A stretch of 32,313 bases of DNA from Azospirillum endophyticum (GCF_016595245.1 NZ_JAENHM010000089.1:21616-53928); one strand, 5' to 3'; positions 8,101 through 16,427 are shown, counted from the stretch's first letter. The notes: generated from the letters alone by a model not told the origin. Numbers and translations are program-made.

Positions 8101-10188
8101 ACCTTCGCCTATCATGTCGTGCCCTGGACCCGCGACATCCGCAGCGAGCGGCCTTTGCTTCTGCGCGCCTTCGAAGAGGCGCGGGAGGCCGGGGACGTCA
8201 CCTATGGCGGCTTCACCAGCGTCACGCTGGTCACCAGCATGCTGGCGGCCGGCGACCCGCTGGCGACGGTGCAGCGCACGGCGGAGGCGCGGCTGGCCTA
8301 TGTGCGGCAGGTGAAGTTCGGGCTGTGCGCCGATATCCTGACCACGCAGATACAATTTCTGCGCGCCTTGCGCGGCCGGACGGATGCGCTCGCCTCCTTC
8401 GACGGGCAGGGCTTCGACAATGCCGCGTTCGAGGCGCGGCTGCTGGCCAATCCCAGCCTGGACATCGCCACCTGCTGGCACTGGATCCGCACGCTCCAGC
8501 TCCGCTGCATCGCCGGCGAGATGGCCGCGGCGGTCGAGGCGGCCGAGCAGGCGGAAGGGCTCCTGTGGACGACGTCCGGCCATTGGGAGATGGCGGAGTT
8601 CCATTTCCACGCCGCCCTGGCGCGGGCAGGGGCGATGGATGGGGCAAAGCCGGAGGAGTGCGCCCGCCATGCGGCGGCCCTGGTCCGGCATATCGACCAG
8701 TTGCGCGAATGGGCGGGCCACAGTCCCGACAGCTTCGACGCGCGTTTCGCCCTGGCCGAGGCGGAGGCGGCGCGCACGCAGGGGCGGACCGAGGATGCGA
8801 TGCGCGGCTACGACCGCGCGGTGCTGGCGGCCCGCCGCACCGCCCTGCCGCATGTGGAGGCACTGGCCCATGAATGCGCCGCCGGCCTCTACCGCCGGAT
8901 GGGCATCGCGACGCTGGAACTGGCCTGTATCCGCAACGCCGCGGAACGCTACGCCGGCTGGGGCGCCGCGGCCAAGCTGCGGCAACTCGCCCGGCGCTAT
9001 CCTTTCCTTGCCCTGGAGGCGGCCGATCCGGCCGCCCCGGACGCACCGCGCGGTTTCGACGGCGTGGATCTGGCGTCGCTTCTGGAGACGCTGCGCACCG
9101 TTTCCGACCAGGCCGGGGTGGAACAGCTGACCACCACGCTGCTGACCCTGGTGCTGGAGCATGCCGGCGCCAGCCGCGGCCTGCTGATCCTTGCCCGCGG
9201 CGAGCGTCTGCGGGTGGAGGCGGAGGCGACCACCGGGCTCTATGGCGTGTCGGTCCGGCTGGTCCAGGAGGATGCCGAGCGGTTCCCGCTGCCCCACGCC
9301 ATCATCCATGGCGCCATCCGCGACCAGGAGGCGGTGATCGTCGACGATGCCCGCGCCGACGGCCCGCTGTCGGCCGATCCCTATTTCCGCGGAACGGAGG
9401 CGCGGTCGATCCTGTGCCTGCCGCTGGTCCGCCGCCGCCGCGTCGTTGGGCTGCTGCATCTGGAGAACGCGCTGGCGACCTACGCCTTCACCCCGCAGCG
9501 GGTCGATGTGCTGACCTTGCTCGGCGCCCAGGCCGCGGCGTCGCTGGAGACCGCGACGCTGGAGGAGAAGGACGCGCTGCTCAGGGAAATCCACCACCGC
9601 GTGAAGAACAACCTGCAGCTCGTCACCAGCCTTCTCAACCTGCAGTCCCGCCGCATCAAGGACGAGGCGGTGGCCGCCCTGTTCGCCGACAGCCGCGACC
9701 GCGTGCGCTCGATGGCGCTGGTGCATGAGAGCCTCTATCGCCTCGGGAACTTCGCCCGGGTGCCGATGCGGGAGCATCTGGAAGCGGTCTGCGCCCACCT
9801 GCTGCGCGCCTATTCCCGGCAGGCCGGAGCGGTGCGGCTGGAAACCGAGCTGGCCGACCTGAAGCTGGACATCAACCGTGCCGTACCCTGCGGGCTGATC
9901 GTCAACGAACTGGTGTCCAATGCGCTGAAGCATGCCTATCCCGGCGGGCGGGGCGGGCTGCTTCGCGTCGTCCTCACGGTGGACGGGCAGGAGTGCCGGC
10001 TATCCGTTCGCGACGACGGCGTGGGCTTGCCGGGCGGTTCCGTTCCCGATAACATGGACTCGGTAGGCCTCCAGCTTGTTTCGGACTTGACCAATCAATT
10101 GCACGGTTCTCTACAATACAGCTACAACAGAGGTGCGGAATTCATCGTTACCTTTCCTTTGAAAGGGAACAATCGGGGACATCAATGA
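5128..10188 (+). CDS. Trifunctional protein kinase-like / AAA ATPase / GAF / sensor histidine kinase
   Basis: This 1686-residue signalling protein begins with a serine/threonine kinase fold (about 1-290: HGDLRP at 135-140, APEQTGRMNRP near 181). An AAA/NACHT-like ATPase follows (Walker A GRSGVGKS at 335-342, Walker B with Asp465-Asp466), then a long helical, TPR-like repeat region (about 680-1310) and a GAF domain (about 1325-1470). A HisKA_2 phosphoacceptor (EIHHRVKNNLQ, His1489/1490) and a HATPase (NELVSNALKHAYPGG, DDGVGLPGG) complete it. The kinase domain lacks key residues: DFG reads GFG (155-157), and the strand-3 Lys position appears to be Arg in TRLLRV. It is probably a pseudokinase sensor or scaffold. 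The ATG at 5128 has GGGGAAAGG 8 bases upstream; the in-frame ATG at 5101 does not. It overlaps the next gene by 4 bases (ATGA), implying translational coupling. Confidence 0.9.
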   Translation: MESCLDHLTETGSGTHVLGGDGETRLLRVTRPGQAFPILARMADRDGPADAVFDRLRREHGLSRRLDPAWAVKPLDLLRHGATPVLTLADPGGQPLSMLELPAPSVSDASLRQRLVLAARIAGAVAQLHRRRLLHGDLRPFNLLVAEDGTVRLTGFGRASDLSESQRQEVERPAALLPYMAPEQTGRMNRPVDRRSDLYALGVTLYELFTGELPFAARDPIEWVHSHLARAPAPPTLHAPDLPPAIADILLRLLAKSAEDRYQTADGLLRDLTQALQLWETQGRIPSFPVGRRDLPEGLDPPPFLYGRDEPVAILQSAFEQVAGRGRMGIVLISGRSGVGKSAVVQALEEQLVPPRGLFAAGKFDQGKRDLPYASLAEAFRGLVARILALPVPHRDQWRREVAEAVGDGGALMTALIPNLGLLIGEQPVVAPLPPQEAQNRFDLLFRRVLQLFARPDHPLVLFLDDLQWLDRATLDLLDRLVADGGIGHLLLVGAYRGDEVGADHPLTVLMRRIGNSASEPAGAGMEAREIDCREIALGPLTSDELRRMVADSLDRKPDEVATLAALLEERTGGNAFFAVQLLTALERSGSLWFDRGAGRWDWNLATAATARSGAGIATLMTERLGRFPARARDLLARLAALGASAPLSTLALAAGLTEAETERELGPVLAEGLLLRTDVGHRFLHDRVQEGAYALVPAEGRGALHLGIARALQRGFAADLSGERLFALVGQYDRCLSLVQDGREREEVATLHLAAGHRAKAASAHGAALAYAQAGLRLLEGSQWERRHRLTFALEHLQAECEFLSGDLPRAELRLVALVGRAGCPVDRAAITALLVTVYTAIDRSDRAIEACLAYLRGAGIDWPAHPPAALAQEEYARLRAAIGDRPVASLAALSAVGDPDSRATLDVLAAALPPAFFSDRNLVCLILCRMANLTLRHGRSDASALGFAYLGMMAGPCFGDYAAGYEFGRLGYDLAERQGRTRYRARVLMTFAYHVVPWTRDIRSERPLLLRAFEEAREAGDVTYGGFTSVTLVTSMLAAGDPLATVQRTAEARLAYVRQVKFGLCADILTTQIQFLRALRGRTDALASFDGQGFDNAAFEARLLANPSLDIATCWHWIRTLQLRCIAGEMAAAVEAAEQAEGLLWTTSGHWEMAEFHFHAALARAGAMDGAKPEECARHAAALVRHIDQLREWAGHSPDSFDARFALAEAEAARTQGRTEDAMRGYDRAVLAARRTALPHVEALAHECAAGLYRRMGIATLELACIRNAAERYAGWGAAAKLRQLARRYPFLALEAADPAAPDAPRGFDGVDLASLLETLRTVSDQAGVEQLTTTLLTLVLEHAGASRGLLILARGERLRVEAEATTGLYGVSVRLVQEDAERFPLPHAIIHGAIRDQEAVIVDDARADGPLSADPYFRGTEARSILCLPLVRRRRVVGLLHLENALATYAFTPQRVDVLTLLGAQAAASLETATLEEKDALLREIHHRVKNNLQLVTSLLNLQSRRIKDEAVAALFADSRDRVRSMALVHESLYRLGNFARVPMREHLEAVCAHLLRAYSRQAGAVRLETELADLKLDINRAVPCGLIVNELVSNALKHAYPGGRGGLLRVVLTVDGQECRLSVRDDGVGLPGGSVPDNMDSVGLQLVSDLTNQLHGSLQYSYNRGAEFIVTFPLKGNNRGHQ

Positions 10189-11732
10189 TCGCGGCACGGA
10201 TCCTGATCGTTGAAGATGACCGCATCGTTGCGCGCGATATCCAGCATCAACTTTCCCGTATGGGTCACGTGGTCGTCGGAATGTCGGCCAGCGGCGAGGA
10301 GGCCGTGCGGCTTGCCTGCAGCCAGCAGCCCGACCTCGTCCTGATGGACATCCGCCTGGAAGGGGAGATGGACGGGATCGAGGCGGCGCGGCGGATCCGC
10401 GATGCCCGCCGCATTCCCATCGTCTTCCTGACCGCCTACGCCAATGACGAGATCGTGCATCGCGCCAGCCTGACGGAGCCCTTCGGCTATCTGCTGAAGC
10501 CCTTCGAAGAGCCGCAGATGCGCACCGTGATCCAGATGGCGCTGTACAAGCATGCCAGCGACACCAGGCTGCGCATCAGCGAGCGGCGCTATGCCGCCAC
10601 GCTCGCCAGCATCCGCGACGGCGTCATCCTGTGCAACCGCGATGGCCGCGTCGATTTCATGAACAGGGCGGCGGAGACGATGACCGGCTGGACCGCGGCG
10701 GAAGCGGCCGGGCGGCCACTGTCCTCCGTCTTCGTCGCGGTGGACGAGGAAACGCAGGAGCCGCTGGAAGACTTCTCGGCGCTCGTCCTGCGCAGCGGTG
10801 ATTTCGCCCCGCCGGAACGGCAGTCCCGGCTGCTGCCCCGCGGTGGGGGCGCGTCTCCCGGCCTTTCCGCCGGAATCGTGGTGGAGGAGCGATGCTCCGC
10901 CATCATCGACGACCGTGGGGAGCCGGTGGGCTCGATCCTGGTGTTCCGTGACCTGACCCAGCGCCGCCAGATCGCCGAAGCGCTGCGGACGGCCCAGGCC
11001 GACCTCGCCCATATCGGCCGGCTGACCATGATGGGGGAACTGGCCGCCGCAGTCGCGCATGAGGTGAACCAGCCGCTGATGGCGATCGTCACCAATGCCG
11101 GCACCTGTCTGCAGCATCTGTCGCAGCCGCAACCCGACCTCGACAAGACCCGCATGGTGGTGAGGCGGATCGTCCGCGACGCCCAGCGGGCCGGCGACGT
11201 CGTCCGCAGCATCCGCGCGCTGGCGCGCCGGACCCCGGTCGATCCCGGCTGGGTCGACATGAGCGCGCTGATCGCCGATACGCTGGAGCTGGTGCGGGCC
11301 GAGCTGCGCCGTGCCCGCATCATGGTGGAAACCGACCTGCAGGCCGGGCCGCCCTGGGTCCATGGCGACCGGGTGCAGTTGCAGCAGCTCGTCCTGAACC
11401 TGGTGATCAACGCCATCGAGGCGATGGCCTCCGCCCCTGCGGCCGGCCCGGGCACCGAACCGGCCGAGCGGCGGCTGCGCATCGTCACCGCCAGCGAGGA
11501 CGGATGGTTCACCGTCCGGGTCGAGGACAGCGGGCCGGGCCTTCCCGAAACCGATGTCGAGGCCATCTTCCGCGCCTTGTACACCACCAAGCCCGACGGG
11601 TTGGGGATGGGGCTGTCGATCAGCCGGTCGATCGTCGAACTGCATGGCGGCCGGCTGACCGCGACGCCCGGCACGCCGGGCGGGAGCGTGTTCGAATTCG
11701 TGCTGCCCGTATCGCCCGGAGTGCAGAGATGA
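10185..11732 (+). CDS. Hybrid histidine kinase: receiver-PAS-HisKA-HATPase
   Basis: This 515-residue soluble kinase starts with a receiver domain (acid pair Glu10-Asp11, phosphoacceptor Asp55 in LVLMDIRL, Lys105 in GYLLKPFEE). A PAS domain follows (about 133-260, RDGVILCNRDGRVDFMNRAA). The HisKA H-box is LAAAVAHEVNQPL (His292), and the HATPase has the N-box LVLNLVINAIEAM and the G-box DSGPGLPET. The receiver at the N-terminus suggests it takes phosphate from the upstream HisKA_2 kinase and then signals through its own kinase core. It overlaps both neighbours by 4 bases and is surely co-translated with them. There are no membrane segments. The H-box and N-box resemble FixL-type kinases, which fits the FixJ-type partner downstream. 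No haem-binding PAS signature could be confirmed. Confidence 0.92.
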   Translation: MIAARILIVEDDRIVARDIQHQLSRMGHVVVGMSASGEEAVRLACSQQPDLVLMDIRLEGEMDGIEAARRIRDARRIPIVFLTAYANDEIVHRASLTEPFGYLLKPFEEPQMRTVIQMALYKHASDTRLRISERRYAATLASIRDGVILCNRDGRVDFMNRAAETMTGWTAAEAAGRPLSSVFVAVDEETQEPLEDFSALVLRSGDFAPPERQSRLLPRGGGASPGLSAGIVVEERCSAIIDDRGEPVGSILVFRDLTQRRQIAEALRTAQADLAHIGRLTMMGELAAAVAHEVNQPLMAIVTNAGTCLQHLSQPQPDLDKTRMVVRRIVRDAQRAGDVVRSIRALARRTPVDPGWVDMSALIADTLELVRAELRRARIMVETDLQAGPPWVHGDRVQLQQLVLNLVINAIEAMASAPAAGPGTEPAERRLRIVTASEDGWFTVRVEDSGPGLPETDVEAIFRALYTTKPDGLGMGLSISRSIVELHGGRLTATPGTPGGSVFEFVLPVSPGVQR

Positions 11733-12379
11733 TGAGGAAGGCCGAAGCCGCGCCGGCAGGGGAAACCGTCATCATCATCGACGATGACGAGGCCGTCCGC
11801 GAAGCGCTGGAGGGGCTGCTCGATTCCGTCGGACTCCAGGTGAAGAGCTATGGGTCGGTGCAGCAGTATATCGACCACAGCCCGGTCGTCGATGTCGGCT
11901 GCATGGTGCTGGACGTGCGGCTGCCGGGGCGCAGCGGCCTGGATTTCCAGGCGGAACTCGCCCGTGCCGGCAACAGCCTTCCCGTGATCTTCATCAGCGG
12001 ACACGCCGACGTGCCGATGTCGGTCCGCGCCATGAAGGCGGGAGCCTTCGAATTCCTGACCAAGCCGGTGCATCACCAGGAATTGCTCGACGCCATCCAC
12101 GCCGCCATCGCCGCCCATGGCGAGCGCCGGAACCAGGAGCGCGGCCTGACCACCCAGCGCGCCCGTTTCGACACGCTGACCGCGCGGGAGCGCGAGATCA
12201 CGCTGATGGTGGTGTCCGGCCTGCGCAACAAGCAGATCGCCGACGACCTCTGCCTCAGCGAGGCGACGGTGAAGCTGCACCGCGGCCAGGCCATGCGCAA
12301 GATGGCGGCCCGCTCCGTCGTGGAACTGGTGCGGATGGTCGACAGCCTGATGGTGCCGGCGAGCGCCCGGACCCAGTGA
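11729..12379 (+). CDS. FixJ/NarL-type response regulator with LuxR helix-turn-helix
   Basis: This 216-residue two-domain regulator has an N-terminal receiver (IIIDDDEAVREAL, Asp62 in MVLDVRLPGRSG, Lys112 in FEFLTKPV). Its C-terminal LuxR/FixJ helix-turn-helix (about 150-210) includes LTAREREITLMVVSGLRNKQ and EATVKLHRGQAMRKM. It is the likely transcriptional output of the two kinases upstream, since its start overlaps the previous stop (ATGATGA). Two adjacent ATGs (11729, 11732) are possible starts. The receiver-HTH spacing and 'SGHADVPMSVRAMKAGA' match the FixJ/TodT group. Its target promoters are not visible in the window. Confidence 0.93.
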   Translation: MMRKAEAAPAGETVIIIDDDEAVREALEGLLDSVGLQVKSYGSVQQYIDHSPVVDVGCMVLDVRLPGRSGLDFQAELARAGNSLPVIFISGHADVPMSVRAMKAGAFEFLTKPVHHQELLDAIHAAIAAHGERRNQERGLTTQRARFDTLTAREREITLMVVSGLRNKQIADDLCLSEATVKLHRGQAMRKMAARSVVELVRMVDSLMVPASARTQ

Positions 12380-12727
12380 CGATGGCCCGGCCGGGGTCCG
12401 GTCGGGAGCGCTTATGGCCTTTTTCCTATTTGGCCGCCATGAACGGCTGGAAAGCTGCCGGATGATGGAATCGTCCAAGAACCCGGCGGTCGCCGGCAAT
12501 GATCTTGGCCGGCGATGCAGGCCGTTGAACGAAGCTTTCGACGCGATTGTCGCCTCTCGATCAATCCGTATGACTGAACCAAATACCCGAGGCGGAATCC
12601 GGAATTGCTTATAACAATTCCTTAACATTTCTCCCGTTTTTCCCTTGCCGAGATGGTTGCCCAAAAGGGCAGGCGCTTCAGAACAAGAACAAAGCGCTCA
12701 AGGCAGGATCGAAATCGGGGGTCTGGT
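12380..12727. other. 348-base intergenic region before the chemoreceptor gene
   Basis: A 9-bp hairpin (12386-12406, stem CCCGGCCGG with one G-U pair, 3-base loop) is followed by TTTTT at 12420-12424. It could terminate the signalling operon, although the T-run is 13 bases away. An A/T-rich stretch at 12605-12640 may hold the promoter of the chemoreceptor gene, but no convincing -35/-10 pair was identified. No gene-like open frame with supporting features was seen. Confidence 0.4.
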
Positions 12728-14404
12728 ATGAGGATCGGGGCTTTGTCCCTTGCGGGGAAGACTGTGGCTCTTTGCGGAGGCGGGCTGATATTGCTTGCCT
12801 TTTCCACATTCGGCGTCAACGAATTTCTGCTGACCCGCTATGCCGACCGGGTGGCGATGGAGCGGCAGGAAACCAACATGCGCGTCGCCTGGGACGTGCT
12901 GAACCAGTATGGACGGGCGTTCGATGCGCATGACGGGGCGCTCTATGCCGGAGACCGTGCCCTGAACGGCTTCTTCGAACCGGTGGACCGGGTCAAGCGT
13001 CTGGTCGGCGGCACGGCGACGCTGTTCATGGGCGACCGGCGGGTCGCCACCAACGTGCTGGCGGCCGACGGCAGCCGCGCGGTCGGCACGACGCTGGCGA
13101 AGGGGCCGGTCTACGACGCGGTGCTGGGCCGCGGCATGCCCTATCGCGGGCAGGCGGAGATCCTCGGCACGCCCTTCTACACCGCCTACGACCCGATCAA
13201 GGCGCCCGACGGCCGCGTGGTCGGCATCCTGTATGTCGGCATCCCCAAGGCGGAATTCTTCGCGACGATCCGCGACACCCAGGCGATGATCGCCGCCATC
13301 GGCGGGGCCGTGACCCTGCTGGTCGCGGTCGGCTGCCTGCTGCTGGCGCGGCGGATGTTCCGGCCGCTGTCCGGCATCCGCGGCGCGATGGAGGAGCTGG
13401 CGCGCGGCACCCTGTCGGTCGCCATTCCGGCGCTGGACCGCAAGGATGAGATCGGCGGCATGGCGAAGGCGCTCGCCGTCTTCAAGGACAATGCGCTGGA
13501 GGTCGCCAAGCTGCACGAGGCCCAGGCGGAGGAGCGCGCCCGGTCGGTGCGGGAACGCCGCGCGGCGATGGAGGAGGTGGCGCAGTCCTTCGAAGGCTCG
13601 CTGCTGGGCGTCGTCGGGGTGTTGAGTGCCACGACCACCCAGCTGCAGGCCAACGCCCTGCGCCTGCACGACATCGCCGAGTCCGGCAGCCGGCGTGCCG
13701 ACATGGTCAGCAGCGCGGCCGGCGAGGCGAGCGACGACGTCCGCACCGTCGCCGGCGCCGCGGAGGAGCTGAGTGGGTCCATCGGCGAGGTCGGCCGGCA
13801 GGTCGAGGAGTCCGCCCGCATGGTCCGCGCCGCGGTGGAGGAGGTGACCCGCACCAACCGGACGATGGACGGGCTGGCCGCCGCCTCCGGCCGGATCGGC
13901 GAGGTGGTGACCCTGATCCAGGACGTCGCCGCCCAGACCAACCTCCTGGCCTTGAACGCGACCATCGAGGCGGCGCGGGCGGGGGAGGCCGGCAAGGGCT
14001 TCGCCGTCGTCGCCGGCGAGGTGAAGACGCTGGCCAACCAGACCGCGCGCGCCACCGAGGACATCGCCCGGCAGGTGGCGGAGATCCAGGCGGTGACCGG
14101 CCATGCCGTCGAGGCGATCGAGGGGATCGGCCGCAAGGTCCTGTCGGTCAGCGAGTTGGTCGGCCGCATCGCCGTCTCGGCCGACCACCAGGGCGCCACG
14201 ACCGCCGACATCGCCCGTTCGGTCCAGAGCGCCGCCGACCGCACGACCGAGGTCACCCACAACATCGAGGAGGTCTCGCAGTCCGCGCACGAGACCGGAA
14301 CGATGGCGTCGGAGGTCCGTGCCGCAGCCGCCGACCTCGGCCGTCAGGCGCTGTCCCTGCGCGACCAGGCGGAAGCGTTCCTCCGCCATGTGCGGGCGGC
14401 CTGA
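12728..14404 (+). CDS. Methyl-accepting chemotaxis protein with Cache sensor
   Basis: This 558-residue membrane chemoreceptor has a first membrane segment at about residues 10-30. A periplasmic single-Cache domain follows (about 40-180), recognisable by LFMGDRRVATNVL, GQAEILGTPFYTAYDPI and GRVVGILYVGIPK. Then come a second membrane segment (about 186-206), a HAMP domain, and a long coiled-coil signalling domain. The hairpin tip (about 400-445) carries AAQTNLLALNATIEAARAGE and GKGFAVVAGEVKTLANQT. It would sense a small extracellular ligand and control CheA. The C-terminus (RHVRAA) lacks a CheR-docking pentapeptide. The start at 12728 was chosen over an upstream ATG (12653) because GGGGG precedes it by 6 bases and the protein then starts with its membrane anchor. 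It is converging with the EamA gene. Confidence 0.93.
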   Translation: MRIGALSLAGKTVALCGGGLILLAFSTFGVNEFLLTRYADRVAMERQETNMRVAWDVLNQYGRAFDAHDGALYAGDRALNGFFEPVDRVKRLVGGTATLFMGDRRVATNVLAADGSRAVGTTLAKGPVYDAVLGRGMPYRGQAEILGTPFYTAYDPIKAPDGRVVGILYVGIPKAEFFATIRDTQAMIAAIGGAVTLLVAVGCLLLARRMFRPLSGIRGAMEELARGTLSVAIPALDRKDEIGGMAKALAVFKDNALEVAKLHEAQAEERARSVRERRAAMEEVAQSFEGSLLGVVGVLSATTTQLQANALRLHDIAESGSRRADMVSSAAGEASDDVRTVAGAAEELSGSIGEVGRQVEESARMVRAAVEEVTRTNRTMDGLAAASGRIGEVVTLIQDVAAQTNLLALNATIEAARAGEAGKGFAVVAGEVKTLANQTARATEDIARQVAEIQAVTGHAVEAIEGIGRKVLSVSELVGRIAVSADHQGATTADIARSVQSAADRTTEVTHNIEEVSQSAHETGTMASEVRAAAADLGRQALSLRDQAEAFLRHVRAA

Positions 14405-14420
14405 GGCGGCGCCCTGAGAG

Positions 14421-14437
14421 GACGCCCAGCCGGCGTC
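14421..14437. terminator. Short hairpin between convergent genes
   Basis: GACGCC (14421-14426) pairs with GGCGTC (14432-14437) around a 5-base loop, in the 31-base gap between the convergent chemoreceptor and EamA genes. It touches the EamA stop codon. With no T-run, it is at best a weak bidirectional terminator. Confidence 0.3.
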
Positions 14438-14873
14438 ACTTGATGGCCAGCAGGATGACCCCGGCGGCGATCAGCACGACGCCCAGCCAGTTCGGCCCCG
14501 ACAGTTTCTCGCCCAGGAACAGGACGCCGAACAGGGCGACCAGCACGACGCTGAGCTTGTCGACCGGCGCCACCTGCGAGGCAGGGCCGAGCTTCAGCGC
14601 GCGGAAATAGCACAGCCACGACGCCCCGGTGGCGAGGCCAGACAGGACGAGGAACAGCCAGGTCCGGCCCGACACCGCCGATGGCGACAGCGACTGGCCC
14701 GAGGCGACGACGATGCCGATCAGCATCAGGAAGATGACGGCGGTGCGGATCAGCGTCGCCATATCCGAGCCGACGCCTTCGACGCCGACCTTGGCGAAGA
14801 TGGCGGTCAGCGCGGCGAATCCTGCCGACAACAATGCCCACACCATCCAGGACGGAAACAGGCCATCGGTCAT
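14436..14873 (-). CDS. Single-domain EamA/DMT-family transporter
   Basis: This 145-residue, very hydrophobic protein has five predicted membrane segments. They include WMVWALLSAGFAALTAIFA, ATLIRTAVIFLMLIGIVV, WLFLVLSGLATGASWLCYF and LSVVLVALFGVLFLG, ending in GVVLIAAGVILLAIK. It is the half-length EamA form (one 4-5 helix repeat) that probably works as a dimer to move a small metabolite. The start ATG is at 14873, followed by MTDGLFPSWMV. An earlier in-frame ATG at 14945 lies inside the adjacent IS element and would add IS-derived residues. The IS ends only 17 bases upstream of the start codon, so the native promoter has been displaced. A GAAGGAAAT ribosome site remains. The substrate is unknown. 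Confidence 0.85.
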   Translation of the reverse strand: MTDGLFPSWMVWALLSAGFAALTAIFAKVGVEGVGSDMATLIRTAVIFLMLIGIVVASGQSLSPSAVSGRTWLFLVLSGLATGASWLCYFRALKLGPASQVAPVDKLSVVLVALFGVLFLGEKLSGPNWLGVVLIAAGVILLAIK

Positions 14874-14890
14874 TCTCTCGATTTCCTTCA

Positions 14891-15377
14891 GAGCTTGTTC
14901 GTGGCAGGCGCATCCTTGGGCCTGCTGATCGGGATGCCGGTTCAAGCTGAATAGGAGTGTTGCGGCGGGGGGCGGTCTGGCAGGTCTGGGACCCTCGCTC
15001 CGACCGCCTGGCTGCGCACTCTATGGGCACTGCCGTTCGTCCCGCAAGCACCACGCCAGCGTCCTGGGACGCGTTCTCGGATGTCGAGGCATTCGTCGAG
15101 GAGGTGCTGAGCGAGCCGACAGCGATGGCGGCCGACGGCAGTGGCCCAACCCGTTCCGGGCCCAAGCCGGCGCTCACCGGAGCAGCGTTGCGCAAGGCGA
15201 TCCTGGCGGTCTGGTGCGTGTGCTTTTGTGGCCTTCAATGGCGCGCCGTCGACCGGCTCTCCGGCATCACCGTCCAGCCGATCGCCCGCGGCCGCGACGG
15301 GATGTTCATCCACACCGAAATCGCCTGGGTGGTGGAGCGCTCCAGGAAATCAGCGCGCAAATGCTACGAACAAGCTC
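14891..15377 (+). mobile_element. IS5-family element copy 1, internally deleted (487 bp)
   Basis: The left end GAGCTTGTTCGTGGCA (14891-14906) is an imperfect inverted repeat of the right end TGCTACGAACAAGCTC (15362-15377). The element is nearly identical to copy 2 at 25811-26423 and lies in the same orientation. It lacks about 127 internal bases that copy 2 keeps, the junction being after GAGCGCTCC near 15342. The adjacent trinucleotides are TCA on the left and TAA on the right; both fit a TNA target but they are not identical. It ends at the first base of the LysR stop codon. Confidence 0.85.
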
Positions 15378-15409
15378 TAAATATGCCGGCAGCCGCTGCT
15401 GCTTATTGA
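15022..15409 (+). pseudogene. IS5-family transposase remnant (copy 1)
   Basis: From ATG 15022 the frame reads MGTAVRPASTTPASWDAFSD, then GPKPALTGAALRKAILAVWC and WRAVDRLSGI, typical of the N-terminal domain of an IS5-family transposase. After RLSGI it jumps directly to TVQPIARGRDGMF, which belongs near the C-terminus, so most of the DDE domain is missing. A second deletion removes the region carrying the last catalytic Glu motif. The frame then reads through the IS end into the LysR gene region on the other strand. It is non-functional. The same first deletion is present in copy 2. Confidence 0.8.
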
Positions 15410-16306
15410 ACGCAGGACGGTCTGTACCGTCGCCACTGCAGGGTTGGCGTTTCTCGGGCGCCACACGGCATGCAGTTCCACGATTGGAAGCGCGTCGGTT
15501 GCAAGCGACCGCAGCACCACTCCCTGGAATCCCAGATTGAGCGCCGCGCGCGGCACGAGCGCCAGCCCGATACCCGCCTTCACCAGTCCCAGGATCGTAT
15601 GGATCTGGCTGATGTGCTGTGCATAGCGCGGACGGACCCCGGCGCTGGTGAACAGGGTGGCGAGCAAATCGTAGAAGTAGCGGGCTTCGTATGGGGAATA
15701 GGCGACCATCGGCTGCTGGTCGAGGTCGGTGATGGAAACCTCTGGAAACGCGGCCAGAGGATGGCCTTCCGGTGCGGCCAGCACCAGCGGTTCCCGCACC
15801 ACGCACAGCGAGTCGAATTCACGGCGGTTGTAGGACGGACGGATCAGTCCGATGTCGATGCGCCCGGCCGTCAGTGAGTCCAGCTGGTCGGCCGACACCA
15901 TTTCCTTCAGGTCCAGATCGATCCCCGGCGCCCTCTCCCGGAGCGTCTGGATCAGCTGCGGCAGAAATTCATATCCGGAGGCAGCGGTGAAGCCCAGTGT
16001 TACCGTTCCCTCCTCACCGATCGCCGTTCGCCGGGCGGCCAGTGCAGCCCCTTCCACCAGCCGGAGAAGCCGCCGCGCTTCCGGCAGGAAATTATGTCCC
16101 GCCCTTGTCAGGGTGACCGACCGACTGGTGCGGTCCAGAAGCCGGACGTCCAGCGCATGTTCGAGCAGCTGGATCTGCCGGCTGAGCGGCGACTGCGTGA
16201 GGTTCAGACGCGCGGCGGCCCGGCCGAAATGCAGCTCCTCGGCGACCGCAACGAAGCATCGGAGATGGCTCAGTTCGAACATCGATCTAAAAATGGCATC
16301 GATCAT
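15377..16306 (-). CDS. LysR-family transcriptional regulator
   Basis: This 309-residue LysR regulator has an N-terminal winged helix (LRCFVAVAEELHFGRAAARL, NLTQSPLSRQIQLLEHALDV) and a C-terminal substrate-binding domain of the type that senses carboxylate inducers. It is transcribed divergently from the first TctC-like gene, 115-125 bases apart, the usual arrangement for a LysR activator of a transporter/catabolic operon. The first ATG (16306) and the second (16282, giving MFELSHLRCF) are both possible; the second matches the family start better, and neither has a clear ribosome site. Its stop codon overlaps the last base of the neighbouring IS copy, so a few C-terminal residues may be lost or changed. 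It probably activates the downstream sugar-acid genes. Confidence 0.9.
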   Translation of the reverse strand: MIDAIFRSMFELSHLRCFVAVAEELHFGRAAARLNLTQSPLSRQIQLLEHALDVRLLDRTSRSVTLTRAGHNFLPEARRLLRLVEGAALAARRTAIGEEGTVTLGFTAASGYEFLPQLIQTLRERAPGIDLDLKEMVSADQLDSLTAGRIDIGLIRPSYNRREFDSLCVVREPLVLAAPEGHPLAAFPEVSITDLDQQPMVAYSPYEARYFYDLLATLFTSAGVRPRYAQHISQIHTILGLVKAGIGLALVPRAALNLGFQGVVLRSLATDALPIVELHAVWRPRNANPAVATVQTVLRSISSSGCRHI

Positions 16307-16427
16307 TGCTCAGAACAACTCATTAAGCATCGACAGTCCGTGTAACTTATCATCAATCCCACGAACAATAACGTGCCGCCGACCACAGGCACGACGCGCG
16401 CGAAATCGCCAAGTGGAGGAAATGTCG

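Noticed and set aside
5164..9933. Very long open frame on the minus strand opposite the giant kinase gene
   Set aside because: It mirrors the codon structure of the plus-strand gene, has low-complexity Gln/Arg/Gly-rich translation and no recognisable domain; such shadows are common in GC-rich DNA.
12414..12614. Short open frame between the FixJ-type regulator and the chemoreceptor gene
   Set aside because: No ribosome site, no domain or signal pattern, and it overlaps the probable terminator and promoter region.
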